NCBI GenBank assembly: GCA_963580455.1
Contig: OY756964.1
Span: forward strand, 27,502,001 to 27,566,000
DNA: 64,000 nucleotides
Direction of reading: 5' to 3'
Source of the DNA: Euonymus europaeus
Lineage: Eukaryota; Streptophyta; Magnoliopsida; Celastrales; Celastraceae
Part shown: positions 1-10,252 of the stretch, in pieces
Layout of the letters: every line of letters begins with the position of its first letter
How positions within the stretch are numbered: the stretch's first letter is position 1
Position numbers and translations under genes: made by a program
Notes under the pieces: generated by a model
Database searches by the model: none
Seen by the model: only the letters and a program-made list of their open reading frames with translations
Told to the model about the DNA's origin: nothing

Positions 1-298
1 TTTAGCTTGATTTCGCACTACTTTTCGAGCTCTACCATCCTGGCTTTTCGGATTTTGATTTCAGAACTCGTGGCTAGTAGGTCTCATTTCACCTAGTTAG
101 CCGTGAAATATGGTTTCTTTACGTAAACGGTTTTATGAATATCCGTTGACTCCGAGTTCTGAATTCGGTGATTTTTAGCTTGATTTCGCACTACTTTTCG
201 AGCTCTACAATCCTGGCGTTTCGGATTTTGATTTCGGAACTCGTGGCTAGTAGGTCTCGTTTCACCTAGTTAGCCGCGAAATGTGGTTTCTTTACATA

Positions 299-310
299 AA
301 CGGATCCGTT
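299..310. repeat. Collapsed-stem palindrome, copy 1
   Basis: The monomer reads aacggatccgtt, a perfect 12-bp palindrome with a BamHI site. Full-length units of the cggatttatg type have aacggat, eight bases, then atccgtt. A 10-bp deletion has removed the loop and one of the two at dinucleotides, leaving the arms fused. The unit is therefore 163 bp (gaattc at 161 and 324). Confidence 0.9.
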
Positions 311-1705
311 GTCTCCGAGTTTTGAATTCGGCGATTTTTAGCTTGATTTCGCACTACTTTTCGAGCTCTACAATCCTGGCGTTTCGGATTTTTATTTCGG
401 AACTCGTGGCTAGTAGGTCTCATTTCACCTAGTTAGCCGCGAAATGTGGTTTCTTTACGTAAACGGTTTTATGAATATCCGTTGACTCCGAGTTCTGAAT
501 TCGGTGATTTTTAGCATGATTTCGCACTACTTTTCGAGCTCTACAATCCTGCGGTTTCGGATTTTGATTTCGGAACTCGTGGCTAGTAGGTCTCGTTTCA
601 CCTAGTTAGCCGCGAAATGTGGTTTCTTTACGTAAACGGTTTTATGAATATCCGTTGACTCCGAGTTCTGAATTTGGTGATTTTTAGCTTGATTTTGCAC
701 TACTTTTCGAGCTCTACAATCCTTTGATTTCGGATTTTGATTTCGGAACTTGTGGCTAGTAGGTCTCGTTTCACCTAGTTAGCCGCGAAATGTGTTTTCT
801 TTACGTAAACGGTTTTATGAATATCCGTTGACTCCGAGTTCTGAATTCGGTGATTTTTAGCTTGATTTCGCACTACTTTTCGAGCTCCACAATCCTGGCG
901 TTTCGGATTTTGATTTCAAAACTCGTGGCTAGTAGGCTCGTTTCACCTAGTTAGCCGCGAAATGTGGTTTCTTTACGTAAACGGTTTTATGAATATCCGT
1001 TGACTCCGAGTTCTGAATTCGGTGTTTTTAGCTTGATTTCGCACTACTTTTCAAGCTCTACAATCCTGGAGTTTCGGATTTTGATTTCGGAACTCGTGGC
1101 TAGTAGGTCTCGTTTCACCTAGTTAGCCGCGAAATGTGGTTTCTTTACGTAAACGGTTTTATGAATATCCGTTGACTCCGAGTTCTGAATTCGGTGATTT
1201 TTAACTTGATTTCGCACTACTTTTCGAGCTCTACAATCCTGGCGTTTCGGATTTTTATTTCGGAACTCGTGGCTAGTAGGTCTCGTTTCACCTAGTTAGC
1301 CGCAAAATGTGGTTTCTTTACGTAAACGGTTTTATGAATATCCGTTGACTCCGAGTTCTGAATTCGGTGATTTTTAGCATGATTTCGCACTACTTTTCGA
1401 GCTCTACAATTCTGCGGTTTCGGATTTTGATTTCGAAACTCGTGGCAAGTAGGTCTCGTTTCACCTAGTTAGCCGCGAAACGTGGTTTCTGGACGTAAAC
1501 GGTTTTATGAATATCCGTTGACTCCGAGTTCTGAATTCGGTGATTTTTAGCTTGATTTCGCACTACTTTTTGAGCTCTACAATCCTGGAATTTCGGTTTT
1601 TAATTTCGGAACTCGTGGCTAGTAGGTCTCGTTTCACCTAGTTAGCCGCGAAATGTGTTTTCTTTACGTAAACGGTTTTATGAATATCCGTTGACTCCGA
1701 GTTCT

Positions 1706-1847
1706 GAATTCGGTGATTTTTAAGTCCTGGCGTTTCGGATTTGGATTTCGGAACTCGTGGCTAGTAGGTCTCGTTTCACCTAGTTAGCCGCGAAATGTGG
1801 TTTCTTTACGTAAACGGTTTTATGAATATCCGTTGACTCCGAGTTCT
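1706..1847. repeat. Short monomer with 31-bp deletion
   Basis: Successive gaattc/gaattcc landmarks lie at 1,706 and 1,848, 142 bp apart rather than 173. The sequence passes from gatttttaa directly to gtcctggcg at about 1,720-1,725, so the part normally holding ttgatttcgcactac and the gagctc dyad is missing. It marks the right part of the first 11-unit HOR copy; the next copy leaves register before reaching the equivalent place. Confidence 0.85.
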
Positions 1848-2158
1848 GAATTCCGTGATTTTTAGCTTGATTTTGCACTACTTTTCGAGCTCTACAATCC
1901 TGGCGTTTCGGATTTTGATTTCAGAACTCGTGGCTAGTAGGTCTCATTTCACCTAGTTAGCCGTGAAATGTGGTTTCTTTACGTAAACGGTTTTATGAAT
2001 ATCCGTTGACTCCGAGTTCTGAATTCGGTGATTTTTAGCTTGATTTCGCACTACTTTTTGAGCTCTACAATCCTGGCGTTTCGGATTTTGATTTCGGAAC
2101 TCGTGGCTAGTAGGTCTCGTTTCACCTAGTTATCCGCGAAATGTGGTTTCTTTACGTA

Positions 2159-2170
2159 AACGGATCCGTT
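2159..2170. repeat. Collapsed-stem palindrome, copy 2
   Basis: The aacggatccgtt palindrome lies exactly 1,860 bp after the one at 299. It is the same event carried along in the second copy of the 11-unit HOR, not an independent deletion. Confidence 0.9.
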
Positions 2171-2705
2171 GTCTCCGAGTTCTGAATTCGGCGATTTTTA
2201 GCTTGATTTCGCACTACTTTTCGAGCTCTACAATCCTGGCATTTCGGATTTTTATTTCGGAACTCGTGGCTAGTAGGTCTCGTTTCACCTAGTTAGCCGC
2301 GAAATGTGGTTTCTTTACGTAAACGGTTTTATGAATATCCGTTGACTCCGAGTTCTGAATTCGGTGATTTTTAGCATGATTTCGCACTACTTTTCGAGCT
2401 CTACAATCCTGCGGTTTCGGATTTTGATTTCGGAACTCGTGGCTAGTAGGTCTCATTTCACCTAGTTAGCCGCGAAATGTGGTTTCTTTACGTAAACGGT
2501 TTTATGAATATCCGTTGACTCCGAGTTCTGAATTTGGTGATTTTTAGCTTGATTTTGCACTACTTTTCGAGCTCTACAATCCTTTGGTTTCGGATTTTGA
2601 TTTCGGAACTTGTGGCTAGTAGGTCTCGTTTCACCTAGTTAGCCGCGAAATGTGTTTTCTTTACGTAAACGGTTTTATGAATATCCGTTGACTCCGAGTT
2701 CTGAA

Positions 2706-3130
2706 TTTGGTGATTTTTAGCTTGATTTCGCACTACTTTTCGAGCTCTACAATCCTTTGGTTTCGGATTTTGATTTCGGAACTCGTGGCTAGTAGGTCTC
2801 GTTTCACCTAGTTAGCCGCGAAATGTGGTTTCTTTACGTAAACGGATCCGTTGTCTCCGAGTTCTGAATTCGGGGATTTTTAGCTTGATTTCGCACTACT
2901 TTTCGAGCTCTACAATCCTGGCGTTTCGGATTTTGATTTAGGAACTCGTGGCTAGTAGGTCTCGTTTCACCTAGTTAGCCGCGAAATGTGGTTTCTTTAC
3001 GTAAACGGTTTTATGAATATCCGTTGACTCCGAGTTCTGAATTCGGTGACTTTTCAGCTTGATTTCGCACTACTTTTCGAGCTCTACAATCCTGGCGTTT
3101 CGGATTAGATTTCGGAACTCGTGGCTGTAG
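2706..3130. repeat. Subfamily A monomers at an HOR breakpoint
   Basis: The 1,860-bp register is lost here. A cctttgg monomer is followed by another collapsed monomer, then by two ordinary A monomers. The last shows cggattagat (a short loss within the usual cggattttgat), just before the foreign insert. The mix suggests an unequal exchange joining two different points of the 11-unit HOR. Confidence 0.7.
2841..2852. repeat. Collapsed-stem palindrome, copy 3
   Basis: A third aacggatccgtt, 682 bp (four units minus 10 bp) after the second. Its flanks differ from the other two (a cctttgg monomer upstream, gaattcgggg downstream), so a rearrangement moved it rather than simple HOR copying. Confidence 0.88.
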
Positions 3131-3162
3131 GGTCTCCCCGGTCGTGTTCTTTTTTTTCCTGA
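3131..3162. other. 32-bp non-satellite insert with flanking gtctc repeats
   Basis: Within the usual ctagtaggtctcgtttcacc stretch there are about 32 extra bases that match no other monomer in the window. They include cccggtcgtg and a run of eight or nine T. The satellite's own gtctc occurs on both sides (3,132-3,136 and 3,163-3,167), enclosing a 26-bp core like a 5-bp target-site duplication. The left flank also reads gctgtagg instead of gctagtagg. The core is too short to be a working element. A transposon footprint, filler DNA from end joining, or a base-calling or assembly error at the T run are all possible. Confidence 0.7.
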
Positions 3163-5000
3163 GTCTCGTTTCACCTAGTTAGCCGCGAAATGTGGTTTCT
3201 TTACGTAAACGGTTTTATGAATATCCGTTGACTCCGAGTTCTGAATTTGGTGATTTTTAGCTTGATTTCGCACTACTTTTCGAACTCTACAATCCTTTGG
3301 TTTCGGATTTTGATTTCGGAACTTGTGGCTAGTAGGTCTCGTTTTACCTAGTTAGCCGCGAAATGTGTTTTCTTTACGTAAACGGTTTTATGAATATCCG
3401 TTGACTCCGAGTTCTGAATTCGGTGATTTTTAGCTAGATTTCCCACTCCTTTTCGAGCTCTACAATCCTGGAGTTTCGGATTTTGATTTCAAAACTCGTG
3501 GCTAGTAGGCTCGTTTCACCTAGTTAGCCGCGAAATGTAGTTTCTTTACGTAAACGGTTTTATGAATATCCGTTGACTCCGAGTTCTGAATTCGGTAATT
3601 TTTAGCTTGATTTCGCACTACTTTTCGAGCTCTACAATCCTGGCATTTCGGTTTTTGATTTCGGAACTCGTGGCTAGTCGGTCTCGTTTCACCTAGTTAG
3701 CCGCGAAATGTGGTTTCTTTACGTAAATGGTTTTATGAATATCCGTTGACTTCGAGTTCTGAATTCGGTGATTTTTAGCTTGATTTCGCACTACTTTTCG
3801 AGCTCTACAATCCTGGCGTTTCGGATTTTGATTTCAGAACTCGTGGCTAGTATGTTTCGTTTCACCTAGTTAGCCGTGAAATGTGGTTTCTTTACGTAAA
3901 CGGTTTTATGAATATCCGTTGACTCCGAGTTCTGAATTCGGTGATTTTTAGCTTGATTTCGCACTACTTTTCGAGCTCTACAATCCTGCGGTTTCGGATT
4001 TTGATTTCGGAACTCGTGGCTAGTTGGTCTCGTTTCACCTAGTTAGCCGCGAAATGTGTTTTCTTTACGTAAACGGTTTTATGAATATCCGTTGACTCCG
4101 AGTTCTGAATTCGGTGATTTTTAGCTTGATTTCGCACTACTTTTCGAGCTCTACAATCCTGGCGTTTCGGATTTTGATTTCGGAACTCGTGGCTAGTAGG
4201 TCTCGTTTAACCTAGTTAGCCGCGAAACGTGGTTTCTGCACGTAAACGGTTTTATGAATATCCATTGATTCCGAGTTCTGAATTCGGTGATTTTTAGCTT
4301 GATTTCGCACTACTTTTCGAGCTCTACAATCCTGGAATTTCGGTTTTTGATTTCGGAACTCGTGGCTAGTAGGTCTCGTTTCACCTAGTTAGCCGCGAAA
4401 TGTGGTTTCTTTACGTAAACGGTTTTATGAATATCCGTTGACTCCGAGTTCTGAATTCGGTGATTTTTAGCTTGATTTCGCACTACTTTTCGAGCTCTAC
4501 AATCCTGCGGTTTCGGATTTTGATTTCGGAACTCGTGGCTAGTTGGTCTCGTTTCACCTAGTTAGCCGCGAAATGTGGTTTCTTTACGTAAACGGTTTTA
4601 TGAATATCCGTTGACTCCGAGTTCTGAATTCGGTGATTTTTAGCTTGATTTCGCACTACTTTTCGAGCTCTACAATCCTGCGGTTTCGGATTTTGATTTC
4701 GGAACTCGTGGCTAGTTGGTCTCGTTTCACCTAGTTAGCCGCGAAACGTGGTTCCTGCACGTAAACGGTTTTATGAATATCCGTTGACTCCGAGTTCTGA
4801 ATTCGGTGATTTTTAGCTTGATTTCGCACTACTTTTCGAGCTCTACAATCCTGGAATTTCGGTTTTTGATTTCGGAACTCGTGGCTAGTAGGTCTCGTTT
4901 CACCTAGTTAGCCGCGAAATGTGGTTTCTTTACGTAAACGGTTTTATGAATATCCGTTGACTCCGAGTTCTGAATTCGGTGATTTTTAGCTTGATTTCGC
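3163..5000. repeat. Mixed subfamily A monomers
   Basis: About eleven A monomers shuffled from types seen upstream: an aatttggtg/cctttgg monomer near 3,247-3,300, and a monomer with tcaaaactcg and agtaggctcg near 3,489-3,510 that matches one near 917-940. From 4,020 several units carry agttgg, and two carry gaaacgtgg with ctgcacgtaaac (about 4,226 and 4,744). No strict HOR longer than a few units was found, and no gene. Confidence 0.75.
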
Positions 5001-8000
5001 ACTACTTTTCGAGCTCTACGATCCTGGCGTTTCGGATTTCGATTTCAGAACTCGTGGCTAGTTGGTCTCGTTTCACCTATTTAGCCGCGCAATGTGGTTT
5101 CTTTACGTAAACGGATTTATGAATATCCGTTACTCCGAGTTCTGAATTCGGTGATTTTTAGCTTGATTTCCCACTACTTTTTGAGCTCTACGATCCTGGC
5201 GTTTCGGATTTTAATTTCAGAACTCGTGGCTAGTTGGTCTCGTTTCACCTATTTAGCCGCGCAATGTGGTTTCTTTACGTAAACGGATTTATGAATATCC
5301 GTTGACTCCGAGTTCTGAATTCGGTGATTTTTAGCTTGATTTCACACTACATTTCGAGCTCTACGATCCTGGCATTTCGGATTTTGATTTCAGAACTCGT
5401 GGTTAGTTGGTCTCGTTTCACCTAGTTAGCCGCGAAATGTGGTTTCTTTACGTAAACGGATTTATGAATATCCGTTGACTCCGAGTTCTGAATTCGGTGA
5501 TTTTTAGATTGATTTCACACTACTTTTTGAGCTCTACGATCCTGGTGTTTCGGATTTTGATTTCAGAACTCGTGGCTAGTTGGTCTCGTTTCACCTAGTT
5601 AGCCGCGAAATGTGGTTTCTTTACGTAAACGGTTTTATGAATATCTGTTGACTCCGAGTTCTGAATTCGGTGATTTTTAGCTTGATTTCACACTACTTTT
5701 CGAGCTCTACGATACTGGCTTTTCGGATTTTGATTTCAGAACTCGTGGCTAGTTGGTCTCGTTTCACCTATTTAGCAGCGCAATGTGGTTTCTTTACGTA
5801 AACGGTTTTATGAATATCCGTTGACTCCGAGTTCTGAATTCGGTGATTTTTAGCTTGATTTCACACTACTTTTCGAGCTCTACGATCCTGGCGTTTCGGA
5901 TTTTGATATCAGAACTCGTGGCTAGTTGGTCTCGTTTCACCTATTTAGCCGCGCAATGTGGTTTCTTTACGTAAACGGATTTATGAATATCCGTTGACTC
6001 CGAGTTCTGAATTCGGTGATTTTTAGCTTGATTTCACACTACTTTTTGAGCTCTACGATCCTGGCGTTTCGGATTTTGATTTCAGAACTCGTGGCTAGTT
6101 GGTATCGTTTCACCTATTTAGCCGCGCAATGTGGTTTCTTTACGTAAACAGTTTTATGAATATCCGTTGACTCCGAGTTCTGAATTCGGTGATTTTTAGC
6201 TTGATTTCACACTACTTTTCGAGCTCTACGATTCTAAAGTTTCGGATTTTGATATCAGAACTCGTGGCTAGTTGGTCTCGTTTCACCTAGTTAGCCGCGA
6301 AATGTGGTTTCTTTACGTAAACGGTTTTATGAATATCCGTTGACTCCGAGTTCTGAATTCGGTGATTTTTAGCTTGTTTTCACACTACTTTTCGAGCTCT
6401 ACGATCCTGGCATTTAGGATTTTGATTTCAGAACTCGTGGCTAGTTGGTCTCGTTTCACCTATTTAGCCGCGCAATGTGGTTTCTTTACGTAAACGGATT
6501 TATGAATATCCGTTGACTCCGAGTTCTGAATTCGGTGATTTTTAGCTTGATTTCACACTACTTTTTCAGCTCTACGATCCTGGCGTTTCGGATTTTGATT
6601 TCAGAACTCGTGGCTAGTTGGTCTCGTTTCACCTATTTTGCCGCGCAATGTGGTTTCTTTACGTAAACGGATTTATGAATATCCGTTGACTCCGAGTTCT
6701 GAATTCGGTGATTTTTAGCTTGATTTCACACTACTTTTCGAGCTCTACGATCCTGGCTTTTCGGATTTTGATTTCAGAACTCGTGGCTAGTTGGTCTCGT
6801 TTCACCTAGTTAGCCGCGAAATGTGGTTTCTTTACGTAAACAGTTTTATGAATATCCGTTGACTCCGAGTTCTGAATTCGGTGATTTTTTGCTTGATTTC
6901 ACACTACTTTTCGAGCTCTACGATCCTGGCGTTTTGGATTTTGATTTCAGAACTCGTGGCTAGTTGGTCTCGTTTCACCTATTTAGCCGCGCAATGTGGT
7001 TTCATTACGTAAACGGATTTATGAATATCCGTTGACTCCGAGTTCTGAATTCTGTGATTTTTAGCTTGATTTCACACTACTTTTCGAGCTCTACGATCCT
7101 GGCGTTTCGGATTTTGATTTTAGAACTCGTGGTTAGTTGGTCTCGTTTCACCTAGTTAGCCGCGAAATGTGGTTTCTTTACGTAAACAGTTTTATGAATA
7201 TCCGTTGACTCCGAGTTCTGAATTCGGTGATTTTTAGCTTGATTTCACACTACTTTTTGAGCTCTACGATCCTGGTGTTTCGGATTTTGATTTCAGAACT
7301 CGTGGCTAGTTGGTCTCGTTTCACCTAGTTAGCCGCGAAATGTGGTTTCTTTACATAAACGGTTTTATGAATATCTGTTGACTCCGAGTTCTGAATTCGG
7401 TGATTTTTAGCTTGATTTCACACTACTTTTCGAGCTCTACGATCCTGGCGTTTCGGATTTTGATTTCAGAACTCGTGGCTAGTTGGTCTCGTTTCACCTA
7501 TTTAGCAGCGCAATGTGGTTTCTTTACGTAAACGGTTTTATGAATATCCGTTGACTCCGAGTTCTGAATTCGGTGATTTTTAGCTAGATTTCACACTACT
7601 TTTTGAGCTCTACGATCCTGGCGTTTCGGATTTTGATTTCAGAACTCGTGGCTAGTTGGTCTCGTTTCACCTATTTAGCAGCGCAATGTGGTTTCTTTAC
7701 GTAAACGGTTTTATGAATATCCGTTGACTCCGAGTTCTGAATTCGGTGATTTTTAGCTTGATTTCACACTACTTTTTGAGCTCTACGATCCTGGCATTTC
7801 GGATTTTGATTTCAGAACTCGTGGTTAGTTGGTCTCGTTTCACCTAGTTAGCCGCGAAATGTGGTTTCTTTACGTAAACAGTTTTATGAATATCCGTTGA
7901 CTCCGAGTTCTGAATTCGGTGATTTTTAGCTAGATTTCACACTACTTTTTGAGCTCTACGATCCTGGCGTTTCGGATTTTGATTTCAGAACTCGTGGCTA

Positions 8001-8460
8001 GTTGGTCTCGTTTCACCTAGTTAGCCGCGAAATGTGGTTTCTTTACGTAAACGGTTTTATGAATATCCGTTGACTCAGAGTTCTGAATTCGGTGATTTTT
8101 AGCTTGATTTCACACTACTTTTCGAGCTCTACGATCCTGGCATTTCGGATTTTGATTTCAGAACTCGTGGCTAGTTGGTCTCGTTTCACCTAGTTAGCCG
8201 CGAAATTTGGTTTCTTTACGTAAACGGTTTTATGAATATCCGTTGACTCTGAGTTCTGAATTCGGTGATTTTTAGCTTGATTTCACACTACTTTTTGAGC
8301 TCTACGATCCTGGCGTTTCGGATTTTGATTTCAGATCTCGTGGCTAGTTGGTCTCGTTTCACCTATTTAGCCGCGCAATATGGTTTCTTTACGTAAACGG
8401 ATTTATGAATATCCGTTGACTCCGAGTTCTGAATTCGGTGATTTTTAGCTTGATTTCATA
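5001..8460. repeat. Subfamily B monomers with 10-unit (1,730-bp) duplication
   Basis: The B subfamily is established here. A group of units recurs at a 1,730-bp offset (10 x 173): cctggtgttt at 5,541 and 7,271, atatctgttg at 5,641 and 7,371, tttagcagcg at 5,771 and 7,501, and gtggttagttgg near 5,399 and 7,129. Outside about 5,350-5,830 and 7,080-7,560 the match is looser. The region mixes the cctagttagccgcgaaatg, cctatttagccgcgcaatg and cctatttagcagcgcaatg forms. A 62-codon open frame at 5,094-5,282 begins with GTG, not ATG, and is simply satellite read through; I do not call it a gene. Confidence 0.8.
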
Positions 8461-9775
8461 CTACTTTTCGAGCTCTACGATCCTGGCGTTTCGGATTTTG
8501 ATATCAGAACTCGTGGCTAGTTCGTTTCATTTCACCAAGTTTGCCGCGAAATGTGGTTTCTTTACGTAAACGGTTTTATGAATATCCGTTGACTCCGAGT
8601 TCTGAATTCGGTGATTTTTAGCTTGATTTCACACTACTTTTCGAGCTCTACGATCCTGGAATTTCGGGTTTTTATTTCAGAACTCGTGGCTAGTTGGTCT
8701 CGTTTCATCTATTCAGCCGCGCAATGTGGTTTCTTTTCGTAAACGGATTTATGAATATCCGTTGACTCCGAGTTCTGAATTCGGTGATTTGTAGCTTGAT
8801 TTCACACTACTTTTCGAGCTCTACGATCCTGGCGTTTCGGATTTTGATTTCAGAACTCGTGGCTAGTTGGTTTCATTTCACCAAGTTTGTCGCGAAATGT
8901 GGTTTCTTTACGTAAACGGTTTTATGAATATCCGTTGACTCCGAGTTCTGAATTCGGTGATTTTTAGCTTGATTTCACACTACTTTTCGAGCTCTACGAT
9001 CCTGGCGTTTCGGATTTTGATATCAGAACTCGTGGCTAGTTGGTTTCATTTCACCAAGTTTGCCGCGAAATGTGGTTTCTTTACGTAAACGGTTTTATGA
9101 ATATCCGTTGACTCCGAGTTCTGAATTCGGTGATTTTTAGCTTGATTTCACACTACTTTTCGAGCTCTACGATCCTGGCATTTCGGGTTTTTATTTCAGA
9201 ACTCGTGGCTAGTTGGTCTCGTTTCACCTATTCAGCCGCGCAATGTGGTTTCTTTTCGTAAACGGATTTATGAATATCCGTTGACTCCGAGTTCTGAATT
9301 CGGTGATTTGTGGCTTGATTTCACACTACTTTTCGAGCTCTACGATCCTGGCGTTTCGGATTTTGATTTCAGAACTCGTGGCTAGTTGGTTTCATTTCAC
9401 CAAGTTTGCCGCGAAATGTGGTTTCTTTACGTAAACGGTTTTATGAATATCCGTTGACTCCGAGTTCTGAATTCGGTGATTTGTAGCTTGATTTCACACT
9501 ACTTTTCGAGCTCTACGATCCTGGTGTTTCGGATTTTGATATCAGAACTCGTGGCTAGTTGGTTTCATTTCACCAAGTTTGCCGCGAAATGTGGTTTCTT
9601 TACGTAAACGGTTTTATGAATATCCGTTGACTCCGAGTTCTGAATTCGGTGATTTTTAGCTTGATTTCACACTACTTTTCGAGCTCTACGATCCTGGCAT
9701 TTCGGGTTTTTATTTCAGAACTCGTGGCTAGTTGGTCTCGTTTCACCTATTCAGCCGCGCAATGTGGTTTCTTTA
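8460..9775. repeat. 3-unit HOR, 519 bp, about 2.5 copies
   Basis: Three distinct monomers repeat as a set. One has gatatcag plus tttcatttcaccaagtttg, one has tttcgggtttttatttcag with cctattcagccgcgcaatg and ttttcgtaaac, and one has ggtgatttgt. Offsets are 519 bp: tttcgggtt at 8,661, 9,180 and 9,699 (counting from the preceding a), and the gatttgt monomer near 8,781 and 9,300. The accaagtttgccgcg allele was noticed nowhere else in the window. A local amplification of three units, fairly young but with a few private changes (ttcgtttc near 8,521, gtggcttg near 9,310). Confidence 0.85.
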
Positions 9776-10252
9776 CGTAAACGGTTTTACGAAAATCCGT
9801 TGACTCCGAGTTCTGAATTCGGTGATTTTTAGCTTGATTTCACACTACTTTTCGAGCTCTACGATCCTGGCATTTCGGATTTTGATTTCAGAACTCGTGG
9901 CTAGTTGGTCTCGTTTCACCTAGTTAGCCGCGAAATGTGGTTTCTTTACGTAAACGGTTTTATGAATATCCGTTGACTCCGAGTTCTGAATTCGGTGATT
10001 TTTAGCTTGATTTCACACTACTTTTCGAGCTCTACGATCCTGGTGTTTCGGATTTTGATTTCAGAACTCTTGGCTAGTTGGTCTCGTTTCACCAAGTTAG
10101 CCGCGAAATGTGGTTTCTTTACGTAAACGGATTTATGAATATCCGTTGACTCCGAGTTCTGAATTCGGTGATTTTTAGCTTGATTTCACACTACTTTTCG
10201 AGCTCTATGATCCTGGTGTTTCGGATTTTGATATCAGAACTCGTGGCTAGTT
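9776..10252. repeat. B monomers leading into the 18-unit HOR
   Basis: Around three units. The actcttggc/accaag monomer (near 10,065-10,095) and the following tatgatcctggtg/gatatcag monomer match the units near 13,000-13,250 of the 18-unit HOR. They lie one unit closer than the HOR register predicts: the monomer with gtggcgagtagg, present in the later copies, is absent. It looks like the truncated left end of the HOR array with one unit lost. Confidence 0.7.

Larger units (their letters stand above)
1..2705. repeat. 11-unit HOR, 1,860 bp, about 1.45 copies
   Basis: Sequence from the first base recurs 1,860 bp later. Paired markers include gaattc at 161 and 2,021, the collapsed cggatccgtt monomers at 301 and 2,161, the gcatgattt monomers near 513 and 2,373, and the aatttggtg/cctttg monomers near 671 and 2,531. 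The period is shorter than 11 x 173 (1,903) because it holds a 10-bp deletion, a 31-bp deletion and two 1-bp losses. The copy begins at or before the window edge. It loses register at about 2,705, where a cctttgg monomer is joined directly to another collapsed monomer. Copies differ at scattered bases, so this HOR is older than those in the centre. Confidence 0.85.
1..5000. repeat. Subfamily A monomers
   Basis: Monomers here mostly carry ttcgcactac, ctacaatcc, ttcggaactc and agtaggtctcg, whereas the rest of the array carries ttcacactac, ctacgatcc, ttcagaactc and agttggtctcg. Nearly all units use cggttttatg and the cctagttagccgcgaaatg form of the variable stretch. The replacement is gradual: agttgg appears from about 4,020, acgatcc and ttcagaac become regular from about 5,020, and ttcacactac from about 5,340. 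Three of the four diagnostic differences are CG/CA alternations. This domain also has more private indels than the centre of the array, which I read as an older or less homogenised flank. Confidence 0.85.

Noticed and set aside
5094..5282. 62-codon open reading frame
   Set aside because: It starts with GTG, lies wholly within satellite monomers, encodes no recognisable domain, and depends on one monomer being a base short (tccgttactcc). Chance open frame.
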